DNA of 5,815 nt, from positions 1 to 5,815 of the forward strand of contig PLTL01000279.1 in the NCBI GenBank assembly GCA_003164475.1. Direction: 5' to 3'. A model generated the notes under the pieces. It was not told where the DNA came from and ran no database searches. It saw only the letters and a list, made by a program, of their open reading frames with translations. This stretch comes from Candidatus Dormiibacterota bacterium. Lineage in GTDB: Bacteria > Chloroflexota > Dormibacteria > UBA8260 > Bog-877. Positions 4,777 through 5,815 of the stretch are shown piece by piece (within the stretch, counting starts at the first letter, position 1; each line of letters starts with the position of its first letter). Both the position numbers and the translations under genes were made by a program.

Positions 4777-5815
4777 ATGAGCACCACTGCCCTCCCTCCC
4801 TCGAGCCGAGCCGGGCCCGACCCGGGGTTCGCCTCCGGCACCGACACGATCCTGGTCTTGGACTTCGGCTCCCAGTACACCCAGCTGATCGCCCGCCGGA
4901 TCCGCGAGCTCAACGTCTACTGCGAGCTGGTGGCCGGCGACGCCGCCGTCGGCGACATCGCCGGGCGGCGGCCGCGAGGCCTGGTGCTGAGTGGCGGACC
5001 CTCCAGCGTCTACGATCCCGGCGCCCTCCACCCCGACCGCGGGATCTACGACCTCGGGATCCCCATCCTCGGCATCTGCTATGGGATGCAGTTGCTGGCC
5101 CACGACCTCGGCGGCCGGGTGAGGCCCTCGCAGAGCCGCGAATACGGACTGGCCTCGGTGGTGGTTGACGGTGACGACGGCCTCTTCGCTGGCCTGCCCA
5201 CCGAGATGCCGGTCTGGATGAGCCACGGCGATGTCATCGAGGAGATGCCCGAAGGCTTTCGCGCGGTGGCCCACACCGTCAACAGCCCGGTCGCGGCGAT
5301 GATCGGCCCCGGGGACCGGGTGGGCCTGCAGTTCCACCCCGAGGTAGCCCACACCCCCAAGGGGATGGAGTTGCTCCGCAACTTTCTCTATGGGAAGTGC
5401 GGCTGCAGCGGCACCTGGGAGCCCCAGGGCTTCGTCGATCAGACGGTCTGGGAAATCCGCCAGCGGGTGGGCTCGGAGCCGGTCATCTGCGCCCTCTCCG
5501 GGGGGGTCGACTCCGCCGTCGCGGCCACCCTGGTCCACCGGGCAGTGGGCGATCAGCTCACCTGCATCTTCGTGGACAACGGACTGCTCCGCCGCGGTGA
5601 GGCCGACCGGGTCATCGACGTGCTCACCCGAAGCATGAGGATGCGGATCCTCCGAGTGGAGGCCGAGGAGCGCTTCCTCAACGCCCTCAGCGGGGTCACC
5701 GATCCAGAGGAGAAGCGCCGCATCGTGGGTCGGGAATTCATCGCCGCCTTCGAGGAGGAGACCAGCCGGCTGGGTGGGGTTTCCTTTCTGGCGCAGGGAA
5801 CGCTCTATCCCGACG
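4777..5815 (+). CDS. guaA: GMP synthase (glutamine-hydrolysing), partial at the right edge
   Basis: GMP synthase converts XMP to GMP using ATP and ammonia released from glutamine. From the ATG at 4777 there are 346 codons without a stop; the complete enzyme is usually about 510-525 residues, so about two thirds is present. The class I glutamine amidotransferase domain spans about 24-205: LVLDFGSQYTQLIARRIREL (27-46), the nucleophile Cys101 in GICYGMQ, and the triad His188 and Glu190 in QFHPEV. The ATP-pyrophosphatase domain begins near 215 and has the P-loop SGGVDSAV (241-248), VDNGLLRRGE and, at the edge, the QGTLYPD motif (340-346). An extension of about 22 residues precedes the first strand. 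The gene starts 21 bases after guaB3, with only a weak G-rich ribosome site (around 4767-4771), consistent with translation within an operon. The missing part is the XMP-binding dimerisation domain. Confidence 0.97.
   Translation, partial: MSTTALPPSSRAGPDPGFASGTDTILVLDFGSQYTQLIARRIRELNVYCELVAGDAAVGDIAGRRPRGLVLSGGPSSVYDPGALHPDRGIYDLGIPILGICYGMQLLAHDLGGRVRPSQSREYGLASVVVDGDDGLFAGLPTEMPVWMSHGDVIEEMPEGFRAVAHTVNSPVAAMIGPGDRVGLQFHPEVAHTPKGMELLRNFLYGKCGCSGTWEPQGFVDQTVWEIRQRVGSEPVICALSGGVDSAVAATLVHRAVGDQLTCIFVDNGLLRRGEADRVIDVLTRSMRMRILRVEAEERFLNALSGVTDPEEKRRIVGREFIAAFEEETSRLGGVSFLAQGTLYPD

Noticed and set aside
3493..5538. Very long open frame on the minus strand (681 codons) across guaB3 and guaA
   Set aside because: It is the antisense shadow of two clear enzymes with strong GC third-position bias. 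Its translation is Gly/Asp/His/Pro-rich with no domain and it has no ribosome site.

Overview
The window is GC-rich, with G or C at most third codon positions. It suggests a high-GC bacterium of the actinobacterial kind (Actinomycetota, or a related high-GC soil lineage such as Dormibacterota). The support is a GuaB3-type IMP dehydrogenase relative, a class D/E-like sortase, GTG and TTG starts placed behind good Shine-Dalgarno sites, and an arginine/alanine/threonine-rich histone H1-like protein. The phylum cannot be fixed from this window alone.

Layout. (1) Bases 1-396, minus strand: the N-terminal 132 codons of a very basic protein with arginine-rich tails flanking a short coiled coil. The gene runs off the left edge. 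(2) Bases 397-1802: about 1.4 kb with no gene I can defend. It holds several perfect inverted repeats (515-534, 540-556, 924-943, 1233-1251) and one weak trace of a STAS-like domain (about 1393-1656). (3) Bases 1803-2615, minus strand: an OmpR-family response regulator with no kinase partner in view. (4) Bases 2616-2756: a divergent control region with a perfect inverted repeat, GTAACAA-N12-TTGTTAC. (5) Bases 2757-3419, plus strand: a membrane-anchored sortase with His/Cys/Arg catalytic residues. (6) Bases 3420-3594: an intergenic region with a good extended -10 promoter. (7) Bases 3595-4755, plus strand: guaB3, an IMP dehydrogenase-family protein without CBS domains. (8) Bases 4777-5815, plus strand: the first two thirds of guaA (GMP synthase), cut by the right edge.

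How the genes work together. guaB3 and guaA are 21 bases apart on the same strand and very probably form an operon for the last two steps to GMP (IMP to XMP to GMP). The regulator and the sortase are divergently transcribed from a shared 141-base region, so the regulator may control the sortase, itself, or both; this is inference from arrangement. The basic protein at the left edge is probably a nucleoid or DNA-condensing factor and has no evident link to the other genes.

No defence system, mobile element, CRISPR array, rRNA or tRNA was seen. The points most worth a second look are the basic-coil-basic protein, the palindrome in the regulator/sortase divergon, and guaB3 placed directly before guaA.
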